This document shows positions 43,213-54,765 of a stretch of DNA of 64,000 bases, piece after piece. Under the pieces are notes generated by a model. It was given only the letters and a program-made list of their open reading frames with translations. It searched no databases and was not told the DNA's origin. This DNA comes from Rhizobium sp. RCAM05350. GTDB lineage: Bacteria > Pseudomonadota > Alphaproteobacteria > Rhizobiales > Rhizobiaceae. Each line of letters opens with the position of its first letter. Within the stretch, counting starts at the first letter, position 1. The stretch lies in assembly GCA_024426085.1 (NCBI GenBank), contig CP087971.1, positions 132,001 to 196,000 of the forward strand, in the 5' to 3' direction. The translations under genes and the position numbers were made by a program.

Positions 43213-43788
43213 ATGGCGCCGATGAACATACGGGAAAATATCCGGCCGGGCGGGCGCAGCGCCCGCGTGCAGGCCTCGGTACACGAGGCAGTGCGTGGCC
43301 TTCTTTCGACGATGGACCGGAGCGACGTGACGATCCCGCTGATTGCCGCTAAGGCCGGCGTCACGCCCTCGACGATCTACCGGCGCTGGGGCGACCTACA
43401 GGAACTCTTGGCCGACGTGGCCGTCGAACGCCTGCGCCCGGATGCGCCGCCGAAAGATACCGGATCGGCGCGCACGGATCTGACACAATGGGCCGAGCAG
43501 TATGCCGATGAAATGGCCTCCGGGCCGGGCCGGGCGATGATCCGCGACGTTCTTTCCAGCGTCGCAATCGACAGCCGCAACGCCGGAAAATGCTGCGGCT
43601 ATACCCGCGAACAGGTGCAGGTCATTGCCGAGCGCGCACGCGATCGCGGCGAGGACTTTCCGAATGTGGAAACGGTGATCGACAAGCTCGTCGCCCCGAT
43701 CATGTACCGCATCCTCTTCGACGACGTGCCGCCGAACTCCGAGAAGGTTTTGGCGCTGGTCGAGCGCTTGTTGCCGCAGCAGCGGTAG
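43213..43788 (+). CDS. TetR family regulator
   Basis: Intact, 191 residues. The N-terminal helix-turn-helix reads VTIPLIAAKAGVTPSTIYRR then WGDLQELLADVAVERL, and the C-terminal ligand domain (TetR_C type with IMYRILFDDVP) follows. A GTG or ATG slightly downstream (MNIREN, 43222) is an alternative start. Divergent from the MFS gene across a palindromic region; likely its repressor. Confidence 0.87.
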   Translation: MAPMNIRENIRPGGRSARVQASVHEAVRGLLSTMDRSDVTIPLIAAKAGVTPSTIYRRWGDLQELLADVAVERLRPDAPPKDTGSARTDLTQWAEQYADEMASGPGRAMIRDVLSSVAIDSRNAGKCCGYTREQVQVIAERARDRGEDFPNVETVIDKLVAPIMYRILFDDVPPNSEKVLALVERLLPQQR

Positions 43789-43896
43789 GCGCTTGAACAG
43801 AGTGCCGATTTTATTGACGGAATTGATAGGAAACTGCCGCTAAGGTTGTGGCTTCGAAGGGGTGGCGTGTATCGCCCGACGTGAGCGGGAGCACCG

Positions 43897-44500
43897 ATGC
43901 TGCAGAGCAGGATAGATGGAAAGACGGCCGTGCCGGCGCGTGATGCATTGACGATCGCGCGCATCGTTCGGGTCAATCATGCGGGCGAATTCGGCGCGAT
44001 CCGGATCTACTCGGCGCAGATTCTGGTTTCCCGATGGCTCTGGCCTGACTGCGTCCCGGCGCTCGTCGATATGTTCGAGGATGAGAAGCGTCATTGCATT
44101 CTATTTTGCGATGCCATGCCGGAGCGGAAATCGCGGCCATGCCGGGTGATGCGTTTCTGGAGCTATGGTGGCTGGCTGCTCGGGTTTCTGACGGCGCTGC
44201 TGGGGCGCCAGGGCATATGGGCCTGTACGGCTGCCGTCGAAGCGGCGGTGCATCGGCATCTCGACGACCAGCTGCATTTTCTGAAAGAGCGCGATCCCGA
44301 TTTGAGTAACATCATCCTGTCCATCCGCGACGAGGAAATCAGCGCATTTGCGTCATGCCGAAGAACGGCTGGTCTCGTGGAGCGTCGCTTTTGTTGTGCT
44401 GAGGGGTATTATTTCAATAGCGACGGATACCCTGATCTGGTTGTCGACCTGGGGAGATCTGACGCGGATGGCACGGGCTTTGAAAGCTGAGGGCAGGTGA
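43897..44500 (+). CDS. coq7: Demethoxyubiquinone hydroxylase, Coq7 family (frame break)
   Basis: Membrane-associated di-iron enzyme that hydroxylates demethoxyubiquinone late in ubiquinone synthesis. About 200 residues. Iron ligands of the four-helix bundle are visible: Glu in RVNHAGEFGAIRIY, Glu and His in FEDEKRHC, Glu in AAVEAAVHRHL, and, after a break near 44345, Glu in RDEEIS and His in LRHAEERLVSW. The restored tail ends TRMARALKAEGR at 44500. A housekeeping-type gene with a frame break supports sequencing error rather than decay. Confidence 0.85.
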
Positions 44501-44597
44501 CGTCATTCGGAACTTGGCGCGTCGAGAGGTCGCCGCATCTTGAAGTCGGGCACCTGATGTAATACCTTTGTAAAAATATTCCTTACCGAGGTTTAAG

Positions 44598-44831
44598 ATG
44601 AGTGCGACTGTGACGACCAAGGGGCAGGTGACCATTCCGAAGCCGGTGCGGGATTTTCTTGGCATCGTGCCGGGAACGCGGGTGGATTTTCAGCGGGCCG
44701 CCGATGGCAGCGTCGTGCTGACCCGCGCCGATGAAAAGCGTCCGGCCAGCCGTTTCAGCAAGTTGCGCGGCCATGCCGGCAAGGGAATGAGCACCGATGC
44801 CATCATGGCGCTGACGCGCGGTGACGAGTGA
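44598..44831 (+). CDS. AbrB/SpoVT-type antitoxin (VapB)
   Basis: Intact, 77 residues. A swapped-hairpin DNA-binding domain at the N-terminus, VTTKGQVTIPKPVRDFLGI then PGTRVDFQ, followed by a basic tail that would bind the toxin. Its stop overlaps the toxin start as GTGA. As in other vapBC pairs, it probably represses its own promoter. It follows coq7 by about 100 bases but is likely independent. Confidence 0.87.
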   Translation: MSATVTTKGQVTIPKPVRDFLGIVPGTRVDFQRAADGSVVLTRADEKRPASRFSKLRGHAGKGMSTDAIMALTRGDE

Positions 44832-45232
44832 CGCTGATCGACACCAATGTCCTGCTTGATGTGGTGACCGATGACCCGAACTGGTCGGACTGGTCGATTG
44901 AACAGCTCGAAGCCGCGGCCCTTCGCGGCCCGCTTCTGATCAATGATGTTGTCTATGCTGAGCTTGCGGTGCGTTACGAACGGATCGAGCGGCTGGAGGC
45001 TTTTCTCTCCGAGGCCGGGATCGAGATTGCCGCCATGCCGCGTGCTGGGTTGTTTCTGGCCGGTAAGGTCTTCCAGAAATACCGCAGGGCGGGCGGTTCG
45101 CGTGCCGGTGTCCTGCCGGATTTTTTTATTGGCGCCCATGCGGCTGTTGACCGGCTGGAGCTGTTGACCAGAGATACGGCGCGGTATCGGACGTATTTTC
45201 CGACTGTGACGCTGATCTCGCCGGATCGGTAG
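44828..45232 (+). CDS. PIN-domain ribonuclease toxin (VapC)
   Basis: Intact, 134 residues. PIN nuclease with the acidic residues in MTLIDTNVLLDVVTDD (Asp), INDVVYAELAVRY (Glu), and LPDFFIGAHA (Asp). The GTG start at 44828 overlaps the antitoxin stop. The family cleaves RNA, often initiator tRNA, when the antitoxin is degraded. It forms a complete toxin-antitoxin module with the upstream gene, closed by the terminator at 45264. Confidence 0.88.
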   Translation: MTLIDTNVLLDVVTDDPNWSDWSIEQLEAAALRGPLLINDVVYAELAVRYERIERLEAFLSEAGIEIAAMPRAGLFLAGKVFQKYRRAGGSRAGVLPDFFIGAHAAVDRLELLTRDTARYRTYFPTVTLISPDR

Positions 45233-45263
45233 AGAACCGAGAAATTAAGGTCTGGACGAAATG

Positions 45264-45291
45264 AAAAGGCCGGGCAGTCGCCCGGCCTTTT
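45264..45291. terminator. Bidirectional intrinsic terminator
   Basis: Perfect 12-bp stem aaaaggccgggc / gcccggcctttt with loop agtc, between vapC (plus) and the RND pump gene (minus), with T-runs on both strands. Confidence 0.88.
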
Positions 45292-45296
45292 ACTAT

Positions 45297-48200
45297 TCAA
45301 ATCATGCCTGATTCCGGCGGGATCGGTTTTCCTTCGGCTTGTAGCCGAAGGAGCGCAGCGACGTAGAAGACCGGGGTCAGGAACAGGCCGAGGATGGTGA
45401 CGCCCAGCATGCCGGAGAAGACGGCTGTGCCGAGCGACTGGCGCATTTCAGCGCCCGGGCCGGTGGCGATCATCAGTGGCACGACGCCGAGAATGAAGGC
45501 GAAGGCGGTCATCAGGATCGGCCGCAGGCGAAGGCGGCTGGCCTCGATTGCGGCATTGACCGGGTTCATGCCGTCATCCTGTGCCTGGCGTGCAAACTCG
45601 ACGATCAGGATGGCGTTCTTCGCGGCAAGACCGATGAGGACGATCAGCCCGATCTGGGTCAGGATGTTGTTGTCCTGCCCCCTCAGATGAACGCCGACCA
45701 GCGCCGCAAGCACAGCCATCGGCACAACGAGAATGATCGCCAAGGGCAGGATCCAGCTTTCATACTGGGCCGATAGCGCCAGGAACACGAAAATCACCGA
45801 GAGGGCAAAGATGAAGATCGCCGTATTGCCGGTGTTTCGCTCCTGGAAGGCAAGGTCGGTCCATTCGAACGAGGTGCCGGGCGGCAGGATCCGCGCGGCG
45901 AGCGCCTCCATCTTGTCGAGTGCCGTGCCGGTCGAGACGCCGGGGGCTGGATTGCCCTGGATCGGGACCGAGACATACATGTTGTAGCTGCTGGACGAGC
46001 GAGGGACCGGTTGTGTCGCGGATATCCACGAGCGTTCCAAGCGGCACCAGCGCGCCGGTGGCGGAGCGGACCTTCAGGTCGAGGATATCCTCCCGCTCCA
46101 GCCGGAACTGCTGGTCGGCCTGCGCCCGCACCTGGTAAACGCGGCCAAATGCGTTGAAGTCGTTGACGTAGGATGTGCCGAGGTTGATCGACAGCGTTTC
46201 GAAGATGTTCGGGATTGGCACGCTCAGGGCGCGCGCCTTGTCACGGTCGATCGCCAGGAAATATTGCGGCTGGAGGCGGAGAAGGTGGTGAAGACGCCGG
46301 TCAGGCCTTCGGTCTGGTTGGCGGCGCCCATCATCTGATAGGCGAGACCCAGCGCCCGGCGCATGTCGGAGCTTTCGCGATCGACGATCTGCATCTTGAA
46401 GCCGCCGGAATTGCCAATGCCGCGGATCGATGGCGGCGGCACGGCGATGATGAAGGCTTCCTGCAGCGCCTGCATCGTGCCGTAGAGCTGGCCGATGATC
46501 TGGTTGGCGCTCTGGCCGTGCTTCAGGCGCTCCTCGAAGCTCGCAAACGGCGTGAAGATAACGCCGGAATTCGAGGCATTGGTAAAGGTCGCACCGTTGA
46601 AGCCGGCGAAGGAAACCGCGCCGCTGATGCCGGGCACCTTGCGGATCATCTCGGTCGCCTTCTGGACCACGGCGTCGGTACGGGCAAGCGAGGCGCCGTC
46701 GGGCAATTGCACGACGACGATCGCATAGCCCTGGTCCATGGTCGGGACAAAGCCGCGCGGGCACGATCTGTGCCATGTACCAGGTCCCTGCCAGCAGTCC
46801 GCAGAACACCAGCAGCGTGGCGCCCAGCGCCGCCTTCGTCGAGACCAGATGGTGGACAACCCACGAGTAGCCATGGGTCATCCGGTCAAAGCCATTGTTA
46901 AAGCCGTTGGCAAGGCCTCGGGCGACACGGGTGAACGGATTGCGGGTCTCGTGATGCTCCTGATGCGGGCGCAGGATGAGGGCGGCGAGCGCCGGTGACA
47001 AGGTCAGCGAGTTCAGGGCCGAAATCGCCGTTGCCACGGGAGATCGTCACGGCGAACTGCAGGTAGAACTGTCCGGAAATGCCGGGGATGAAGGCCGTCG
47101 GCACGAAGACGGCGATCAGCACCAGCGAGATGGCGATGACGGCGGTGCCGACCTCGTCCATCGTCACATGCGCCGCCTGTTTGGGCGTCATTCCCTTGGC
47201 CAGATTTCGCTCGACATTCTCCACCACGACAATGGCGTCATCCACCACGATACCGATTGCCAGCACCAGCCCGAACAATGTGAGCATGTTCAGCGAGAAT
47301 CCGAAGGCGAGCAGGAACGCGAAGCAGCCGATCAGCGACACCGGGATGGCGATGATGGGGATCAGCGCCGTGCGCCAGGATTGCAAGAAGACCAGCACTA
47401 CGATGGCGACCAGAATGGCGGCTTCGAGAATGGTCTTGTAGACCTCGTTGATCGATTCCGAGATGAATTCGGTCGGGTTGTAGACGATGGTATATTCGAG
47501 GCCCGGCGGGAAATCCTTCTTCAGGGTTTCCATCGTCGCCTTGATCTGCTCGGCAGCTTCAAGCGCATTGGTGCCCGGCCGCGAGAAGATGCCCATGGCG
47601 ACGGCGGCCTTGCCGTTCAGATAGCTGTTGGTGACGTAATCCTTGGCGCCGAGCTCGATGCGGGCGACATCCTGCAGTGTCACAAGCCGCCCGTTTTCCG
47701 TCGATTTGACGATGACGTAGCGGAATTGGCGGGGGTCGCTGAAACGGCCCTGGGTTGTCACCGTGTACTGGAAGGCATTGGTGCCCGCGGTCGGCGGGCC
47801 GCCGATGGAGCCGCCGGAGACCTGGACGTTCTGGTCGCGCAGCGACTGAACGACATCGCCCGAGGTCATGCTGTAGGAGGCGAGCTTTTCCGGGTCGAGC
47901 CAGATGCGTAGCGCATATTCGCGCTCGCCGAACAGAATGACGTCGCCGACGCCTTCGAGGCGTACAAGCAAGTCTCAGGCGCGGCTGCGGGCATAGTTGG
48001 AGACGTAGAGCTGGTCGTAGCGATCGTTCGGCGAGATCAGATGCACGACCATCATCAGATCGGGCGAGCTTTTCGCAGTCGTGATGCCGATGCGGCGGAC
48101 TTCTTCCGGCAGGCGCGGTTCGGCGATCGAGACGCGGTTCTGGACGAGTACCTGCGCCTTGTCGAGGTCGGTGCCGAGCTTGAAGGTGACGGTCAGCGCC

Positions 48201-48470
48201 ATCGAGCCATCGGCAGGTCGAGTAGGAGGACATATAGAGCATGTCCTCGACGCCGTTGATTTCCTGTTCGAGCGGGGTCGAAACCGTGTCGGCGATGGTC
48301 TCGGCGTCGGCACCCGGATAGGCGGTGCGGATGACGATGGTTGGCGGTGCGATTTCCGGATATTGGGCGACGGGGAGCTGGAAATAGGCGATGCCGCCGA
48401 CGATCAGGAGCACGATCGACAGAACCGACGCGAAGATCGGCCTGTCCACGAAGAAATGGGCAAATCTCAT
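45297..48470 (-). CDS. RND multidrug efflux permease, AcrB/BepE type (about six frame breaks)
   Basis: About 1055 residues, inner-membrane drug/proton antiporter. The N-terminus [19 protein letters not shown] is the canonical RND start. The proton relay is intact: [17 protein letters not shown] (two Asp, helix 4) and [19 protein letters not shown] (Lys, helix 10). Periplasmic motifs include [15 protein letters not shown] and [14 protein letters not shown]. Breaks near 48215, 47972, 47030, 46765, 46270 and 45990. The start overlaps the adaptor stop as ATGA (48467-48470). No outer-membrane channel gene lies next to it, so it must use one encoded elsewhere. Confidence 0.88.
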
Positions 48471-49620
48471 TGGCCGTTCTCCGCCGTTGCGGCTTCGGGC
48501 GGCAGGACAACAAGTTGGGGATCAACGATCACGCCGGGTCTCAATCGCGTCAGCCCGTTGACGACAATGGTTTCGTCTCCGGTCATGCCTTCGCGGATGA
48601 CGCGGTAGCCGTAAAGCGTTGGACCAAGCCGGACCGGCTTTGTCGTGAAGCTGCCGTCCTCGGCAACGACATAGACAACCCGCTGGTCCTGATCGGAGCC
48701 GATGGCCTCGTCGGGAACGAGAATACCTTTATAGGTGTTGGATGCACTGACTTCGACACGACCAAAGAGGCCCGGCTGCAAGACGAGATTGGGATTGTCA
48801 AAGCGGGCGCGCACGCGCATCGTGCCGGTTTCCTGGTCGACACGGTTTTCAGCGAAATCGAGTTTTCCCTTGAAGGGTTTTTCCGTGCTGTCCGCAATGG
48901 TCACGAAGACATCGAGCGATCCGCCGCCCTCCTGCAGATTGCTGCCGTGCTCGCGGGCCACGCGGGCGTAGTTCAGCACGCGGCGTTCATCGACGTCGAA
49001 GTAGAAGTCGATCGGATCGAGCGAGACGATCGTCGTCAGCGCCGTCTGGTCGGCCTGCACAAGGTTGCCGACCGAGATCAGACGCCGGTCGATACGGCCG
49101 CTGAGCGGAGCAAAGATCGTGGTGTATTCCATGTCGAGCTTTGCCCGGGCAAGGCTTGCCTCCGCGCCGCGCAGGTTGGCCTGTCCGGATTGCAGCTCGC
49201 GACGGCGATCGTCGAGAGTGGAGACCGAAAGGGTTCCCTTTTGGACCAGCGCTTCCGTACGGTTGAATTCCGTCTCGGCAAAGGTGAGCGTCGATTTCAA
49301 GCGACTTCCAGCGACGAGGTGGCAACATCGAGCGCCGTCTGGAAGGGGCGCTGGTCTATGACGAAGAGCGGATCGCCCTTGTTGACCATGGCGCCGTCCT
49401 TGAAGTTGACCTGATCGAGATAACCGCCGACACGCGAGCGTAGCGTCACTTCATCGACGGCCTCGAAGCGGCCGATGAACTCGTCGCTATCGACGACATC
49501 ACGGACAACGGGCTTGGCCACGGTCACGGCAGCTTTCGGTTGTTCCTGTGCGAAGGAGGGGCTCGAAGTTAGGATCGTGGAGAAGAGCAGTAGTGCCGGA
49601 ACCAGGCAGTATCGTAGCAT
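48467..49620 (-). CDS. RND efflux adaptor, membrane fusion protein (frame break)
   Basis: About 385 residues, periplasmic, linking the pump to an outer-membrane channel. Signal peptide [17 protein letters not shown] with cleavage near SFAQE. The lipoyl/barrel halves read [20 protein letters not shown] and [20 protein letters not shown]; a coiled-coil hairpin lies between. The C-terminal barrel has [20 protein letters not shown], written ILVPDEAI here. One break near 49305. Operon with the RND permease. Confidence 0.87.
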
Positions 49621-50006
49621 TTGTAAGCCCCCTGAAGCGCATGAAACACGTTATCCCACGCAGTCGCGCGGATCAGTTCTTGACGTTTTTGAGTGGTCAG
49701 CCTTGCCGGACTTCACGTGATTTCGGGCAGTCTGGGCACGGGCATGACCAAGTCGCGGGTTGTTCAAAATCAGCAAATATTTCAAGTCGGTAGGTGCCTT
49801 GCCCGTTGGCTGCACCCAGCCTTTGAAGCCGCAGCTATGTCAAACAGGCATAGCTATTTTCGGCCTCAGCTTACATCATTCGGACCTCCTGTCACCACGG
49901 AAAAGACGTGCTCCGGTATAGGCGCGCCTTTTAAGCGGTTGCTTTTTTCGTCATCCCAAAAGCCGGACAGCGTGTGCCCGGCCTCCCGATTTTGCCATTG
50001 TCCGCA
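49621..50006. other. Gap without gene
   Basis: About 385 bases between two minus-strand genes. It should hold the pump promoter near 49621-49720. A degenerate REP-like stretch (gtcatcccaaaagccgg, near 49950) is visible. No regulator gene or convincing frame. Confidence 0.4.
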
Positions 50007-50508
50007 CTAGCCTGCCCGAGTGATTTCCGTCTGCAGCCGATGGGCGGTCCAGGCTGCGAAGGAGCCGAGCCCGCTGACGGCGGCGAGTTCGGAAAAGGCG
50101 AGGATGTCTGGTTCGAGATGGGCGGCGAAAAGGTGATCAGGCCGAGGAAATAGGCCGGCACATTGTTGAGGGGCGCTGCGGCACGCAGAGAGACGACGAT
50201 GATCGCCACCACGAACACCACTGGGCCGAAGGCGAGCGGACCGATCAGCGGCATCAGGGCTGCGACTGCAAAGGCAGCGCCGATACCAAAGCCGATACCG
50301 ATGGCGAGGCACAAATAGCTATAGAGGGCATCCTTGCCCGAGTGGCCACGGGTGAAAAGGCAACCCAGCCCATGAACATGGCCCAGACCGGCCAGCCGAG
50401 GCTGGCAGAGGTGGTTGCGGCGATGGCTGCGGTCAAGGCAGCTGCAAGTGTCAGGACGGTGAAGCGCATCGAGGTCGGAGCCGGAGCCGTTTTGATGTCG
50501 GAGGTCAT
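50007..50508 (-). CDS. DUF1097 family membrane protein (two frame breaks)
   Basis: About 167 residues. Starts MTSDIKTAPAPTSMRF at 50508, followed by some four or five hydrophobic helices: ALTAAIAATTSASLGWPVWA, YLCLAIGIGFGIGAAF and ALMPLIGPLAFGPVVFVVA. Breaks near 50345 and 50145; the restored end is FAAWTAHRLQTEITRAG. The pattern is DUF1097, small inner-membrane proteins of unknown function. It follows the SDR gene by 76 bases. Confidence 0.7.
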
Positions 50509-50584
50509 TGTCTTATCCTTTGATATCCAGGTGCAGGGCGAAAGTCGGCCCGCCGCTCTTGCGGAGAGCCGGCCAAGCATCGGT

Positions 50585-51487
50585 TCAGGCGTTGTCGACC
50601 GGCTTCAGGAGGTCTGCCAGGCCGATGTTGCGGAACAGTTCGGCCCGGACACGGTCGGCAACGCCGTTGACGATTTCGGCACCATCCTGCGACGGGTCGA
50701 TGTGGATGCGGAATGGACGCGTGCCGAAGGGCTTGTTAACGATATCGACTACGGCGGCGGCAACGGAGACCGGGTCGGCATCGACCGGTTCCAGGGCTGC
50801 CAGACCCTGCAGCGCCTTGTCCGCAACGCCTTTGTAGGGGCCGTCATTGTATTCGGCAGCACGGACCTGATCGGCCGGCGAGCCGGAATGGGCGAAGTGG
50901 TTGGTGCCCTTGGTGAAGGCGCCGGGCACAACGATCGAAGTCTCGATGCCCCAACGGGAGAGTTCGGCGGCATAGGAGACGGCAAGTGAATCCATCGCGG
51001 CCTTGGCGGCGAAGTAGGGCGACAGGTAGGGCGGGGTGCCACCGCGGGTCGAGGACGACGAGATCCAGACGATAAGGCCCTTGCCTTGTTTGCGCATGTA
51101 GGGGAGCGCGGCGCGGTTGATGCGTTGCGTGCTCAAGACGTTGATGTCGAACAATTCGGCGAACTGTTCCGGCGTGAAGGCTTCGGCCGGTCCGAAGGAC
51201 ATATGGCCGGCATTGTGGATGATGACGTCGAGACGGCCGGCTTCCGCAATGATGTTGGCGATACCCGCTTCGACGGAGGCATTGGAGGCGACATCGAGTT
51301 CGACTGAGCGCAGGTCGACACTGTGCTCCGTGGCAAAGGCCGCCGCATCGGCGACCGCTTTGGCGTTGCGGGTTTCGGTGCTCCGCATGCCGGCATAGAC
51401 GGTGTGGCCTGCGGTCGAGAGCGTGCGGGCGCTCATGGCGCCGAAGCCTCTGGAGGCACCGGTGACGACGATAACTTGCTTGGTCAT
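50585..51487 (-). CDS. Short-chain dehydrogenase/reductase
   Basis: Intact, 300 residues. NAD(P)-binding VVTGASRGFGAMSARTL at the N-terminus, then VIIHNAGHMSFGPA and the active-site SSSSTRGGTPPYLSPYFAAK (Ser, Tyr, Lys). The start MTKQVIVV at 51487 is chosen over an upstream ATG because of its typical family start. Substrate unknown. The second SDR gene and a divergent LysR regulator lie upstream, so both SDRs are probably under its control. Confidence 0.87.
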   Translation of the reverse strand: MTKQVIVVTGASRGFGAMSARTLSTAGHTVYAGMRSTETRNAKAVADAAAFATEHSVDLRSVELDVASNASVEAGIANIIAEAGRLDVIIHNAGHMSFGPAEAFTPEQFAELFDINVLSTQRINRAALPYMRKQGKGLIVWISSSSTRGGTPPYLSPYFAAKAAMDSLAVSYAAELSRWGIETSIVVPGAFTKGTNHFAHSGSPADQVRAAEYNDGPYKGVADKALQGLAALEPVDADPVSVAAAVVDIVNKPFGTRPFRIHIDPSQDGAEIVNGVADRVRAELFRNIGLADLLKPVDNA

Positions 51488-51596
51488 TGTCCTGTTCCTT
51501 CTGAAAGGTCGGTGGGTGGGGCTGCTGAGATGTGTTGACATTTGTCTGTCGGGCGGCGCGGCGAAGCACGATCTTCGCCGCGGTCCTTCCTGACGG

Positions 51597-52337
51597 TCAG
51601 ATCATGCCGCCATTGGCGCGCAGGACCTGGCCGTTGATCCAGGAACCGTCGGGGCCGGCAAGGAAGGCGACGGCCGACGCGATGTCGTCCGGCGTGCCGA
51701 GACGTTCGAGCGGGTTCATCTTCGACATTCGGGCGATCAGGTCTTCGCTCTTGCCGTTGAGGAAGAGGTCGGTGGCCGTCGGGCCGGGCGCAACAGCGTT
51801 GACGGTGATCGAGCGGCCGCGCAGTTCCTTCGACAGGATCGCAGTCAATGTCTCGACGGCAGCTTTGGTGGCGGCGTAGACGCCGTAGTTTTCAAGCTTC
51901 AGGCCGACGATGCTGGTCGAGAAATTGACGATCCGGCCGCCGTCGCGCAGGCGTTTTGCGGCTTCCCTCAGAGTGTTGAAGGTGCCTTTCAGATTGACCG
52001 CGATCTGGCGATCGAACAGGGCGTCGGAGCTTTCGGCGAGTGACGAGAGGGTCATGATGCCGGCATTGTTGACGAGGACATCGACGCCACCGAAGGCGGC
52101 CTCCGCCGCGTCAGAACATCTGGCGGACGGCTTCCTGGTTGCTGACATCGGCTTTTGCGGTCAGCGCGCGGCCGCCTTTATCTTCGATTTTCCGGGCCAG
52201 CGCCTCGGCCGGGCAGCGTCGCCGGAATAGTTGATGACGACGGTAAAGCCGTCCTTGGCGAGGCGTTCGGCGATGGCTGCACTGATGCCGCGCGATGCGC
52301 CGGTGACGATGGCGACTTTGTTGCTGTTGTCTGACAT
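51597..52337 (-). CDS. Short-chain dehydrogenase/reductase, FabG-like (two frame breaks)
   Basis: About 247 residues. The N-terminus from 52337 reads MSDNSNKVAIVTGASRGIS, the cofactor motif, then VDVLVNNAGIMTLSSLAES and the active site NFSTSIVGLKLENYGVYAAT followed by Lys. SITVNAVAPGPTATDLF and a tail WINGQVLRANGGMI complete the fold. Breaks near 52200 and 52110. Divergent from the LysR gene (122 bases between starts), a common arrangement for a regulated SDR. Confidence 0.83.
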
Positions 52338-52459
52338 TTTCTTTCTCCTTGATTAACCACGTCGCAGCGCGGTTTCGATGAGGAGAAGATGCCGCTTTCT
52401 ATGCTGCGGATAATCGGCCATTGTTCGGCATCACTATTCGAAAATGGCGAACAATCCCG

Positions 52460-53360
52460 ATGGACAGATTTGAAGCGATGCGGGTGTTTTCGCGCGTGGT
52501 GGAGCGGCGCAGTTTTACACTTGCCGCCGAAGACACCGGCCTTCCGCGCTCGACCGTGACCGATGCGGTCAAGCAGCTGGAAGCCCGGCTCGGGGTGCGC
52601 CTCTTGCAGCGCACGACCCGGCATGTCAGCCCGACGCTCGACGGCGAGGCCTACTACCGCCGCTGTCTGACCATCCTGTCCGATATCGAGGATGCGGAAG
52701 GCGCCTTTGCCGGAGCCAAGCCGAAGGGTTTGCTGCGGGTCGACGTGCACGGCAAGCTCGCCCGGCATTTCGTTCTGCCCGGACTGCCGGCGTTTCTGGC
52801 GCAATATCCGGATATTCAGATGTATATGAGCGAGGGCGACAGGCTGGTCGATCTGATCCGCGAGAGGAATCGATTGCGTGCTGCGCGTTGGCGACCTGCA
52901 GGACAGCGACATGATCGCGCGGCGGGTCGCGCTTCTGGAAGAAATTACCTGCGTCTCGCCGGAATACATCGCTCGCTTCGGTTTGCCGAAGAGTATTGAC
53001 GATCTGAGTGGCCACCAGATGGTTGGCTTCTGGTCGACGGCGATCGGTGGATTGCTACCGCTGGAGTTCACTGTGGATGGCGGGATCCGTACCGTTTCCC
53101 TGCCGGCAGTGGTGTCCGTCAATGGGGCCGATACGCTGGCGGCAGCGGCCCGGCTCGGCCTCGGCATCATGCAGGCGCCACGCTATTCACTCGAGGAGGA
53201 TCTGAGACAAGGCACGCTCGTCGCTATCCTGCCGGACAATCCTCCGTCCCGCACGCCGGTTTCGCTGCTTTATCCCCGCAGCCGGCAGTTGTCGCCGCGC
53301 GTGCGTGTTTTCATCGATTGGCTGTCCCGTGAATTTGTCACACGCCAGGACGATATATAA
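52460..53360 (+). CDS. LysR family regulator (frame break)
   Basis: About 300 residues. MDRFEAMRVFSRVVERRSFT starts the winged helix, then LPRSTVTDAVKQLEARLGVR and LLQRTTRHVSPT. The effector domain follows, with a break near 52875 before DCVLRVGDLQDSDMIARRVA. Pattern of the CrgA/YafC-like LysR group. Divergent from the SDR pair, which it probably regulates. Confidence 0.85.
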
Positions 53361-53538
53361 AAAGAAGGCTGTTGAACCTTGCCTTTTGGCTGTGGTGATC
53401 CCACATGCCCGGCACTTCAATATCCGCCCCTTCGCCCCATCCCGCCACGACGATCCGATGCATAGATACTCAAATCGATTCCGGATCGATGGGTTATACG
53501 TTAGATATGTGACTGTTCGCAGCAATCAGGAAATCGAC

Positions 53539-54764
53539 ATGAACGCCAACGATATTAGCGAGATTTCCGCCTGGCTGACGACGCAGGGCCTGAGGGGCAT
53601 CGACGAGATGGACATCGTCAATGGCTTCTGCCAGCGCGCCCGTGCCGCCGGCATGCAGCTTGATCGTGGGCTTGCGCTGATCGACACGCTGCACCCGGTT
53701 TATGAAGGGCGGGCCTTCCAGTGGGATAGCAAGGAGCCGGTGAAAACGGCCTTCGAATATGGCCCGACCAACGAGGGCGTTTCGGCGGAAAACTGGGAAC
53801 GCTCCGCGTTTTTCCATCTGCGCGAAAACAACCGCAATGAAGTTCGCCGTCGCCTCGGCTTTGGTGATCCGCTGGATTTCTACATGCTGGATGTCATGCT
53901 GGCGGCCGGGCACAAAGACTATATCGCGATGATCCATCGCTTCGTGGAGGATAGCCATATCGGCGATATGGACTGTTTCTATTCGCACTGGACGACCATG
54001 GACGAGGAGGGGTTTCATGAGGAAGACCTGGCAGCCCTTCGACAGCTGGTTCCGGTGTTGGCATTGGCGATTAAGTCAGGGTCGCTGACCCGCATTTCGC
54101 GGACGATTGCCGAGGTCTATCTCGGAGAAGATGCCGCCAAGCAGGTGCTTGAAGGCCGCATCTCGCGCGGCAAGGCCGAGCGGATTTCCTGCGGTGCTGT
54201 GGTTTTCCGATTTGCAGAACTATACCCGCATTTCGGACAACCTGCCGCCGGACGAAATCATTCCGTTCCTCAATGATTATGCCGATGCGGTGATCTCCTC
54301 CATCCACGAAGCCGGCGGCAACGTGCTGAAGCTGATCGGCGACGGCACGCTGGCGATCTTCAAGGCTGAGGAGCGCGAAGATGCCTGCGCCCGCGCCCTT
54401 CTTGCCGAGCATAATTTGCGTGCAAAGCTGAAAGGCCTGAACGAGCTGCGTCTACTTGAGGGTCGGCCGGTCACCGAGGTCTATCTCGGGCTGCATATCG
54501 GCGATGTCTTCTACGGCAATATCGGTTCCGAGCGACCGGCTGGATTTCACCGTTATCGGCCCGGCGGTCAACGAGGTCAGCCGCATCGCTTCGATGTGCC
54601 GTTTCGTCGATCGCAGCGTGATCATGTCATCGCAATTCGTCGCCGCTGCGCCACCGACGCGCAATTCCGAAGTTGTTTCCATCGGCCGCTATGCGCTGCG
54701 GGGCGTCAAGCGCGCCCAGGAACTGTTCACCTTGATGCCGCTTGAAGCCCCGGCGGTCGAGTAG
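53539..54764 (+). CDS. Adenylate cyclase, class III (two frame breaks)
   Basis: About 408 residues, no membrane segment. Residues 1-210 form a soluble sensory region of unknown ligand. The cyclase domain has LWFSDLQNYTRISDNLP (first metal Asp), GNVLKLIGDGTLAIFKAEE (second metal Asp) and, after a break, DFTVIGPAVNEVSRIASMC with the transition-state Asn and Arg. Breaks near 54190 and 54535. The family makes cAMP from ATP; rhizobia have many such genes. The stop lies one base from the stop of the convergent sigma factor gene. Confidence 0.83.
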
Positions 54765-54765
54765 G

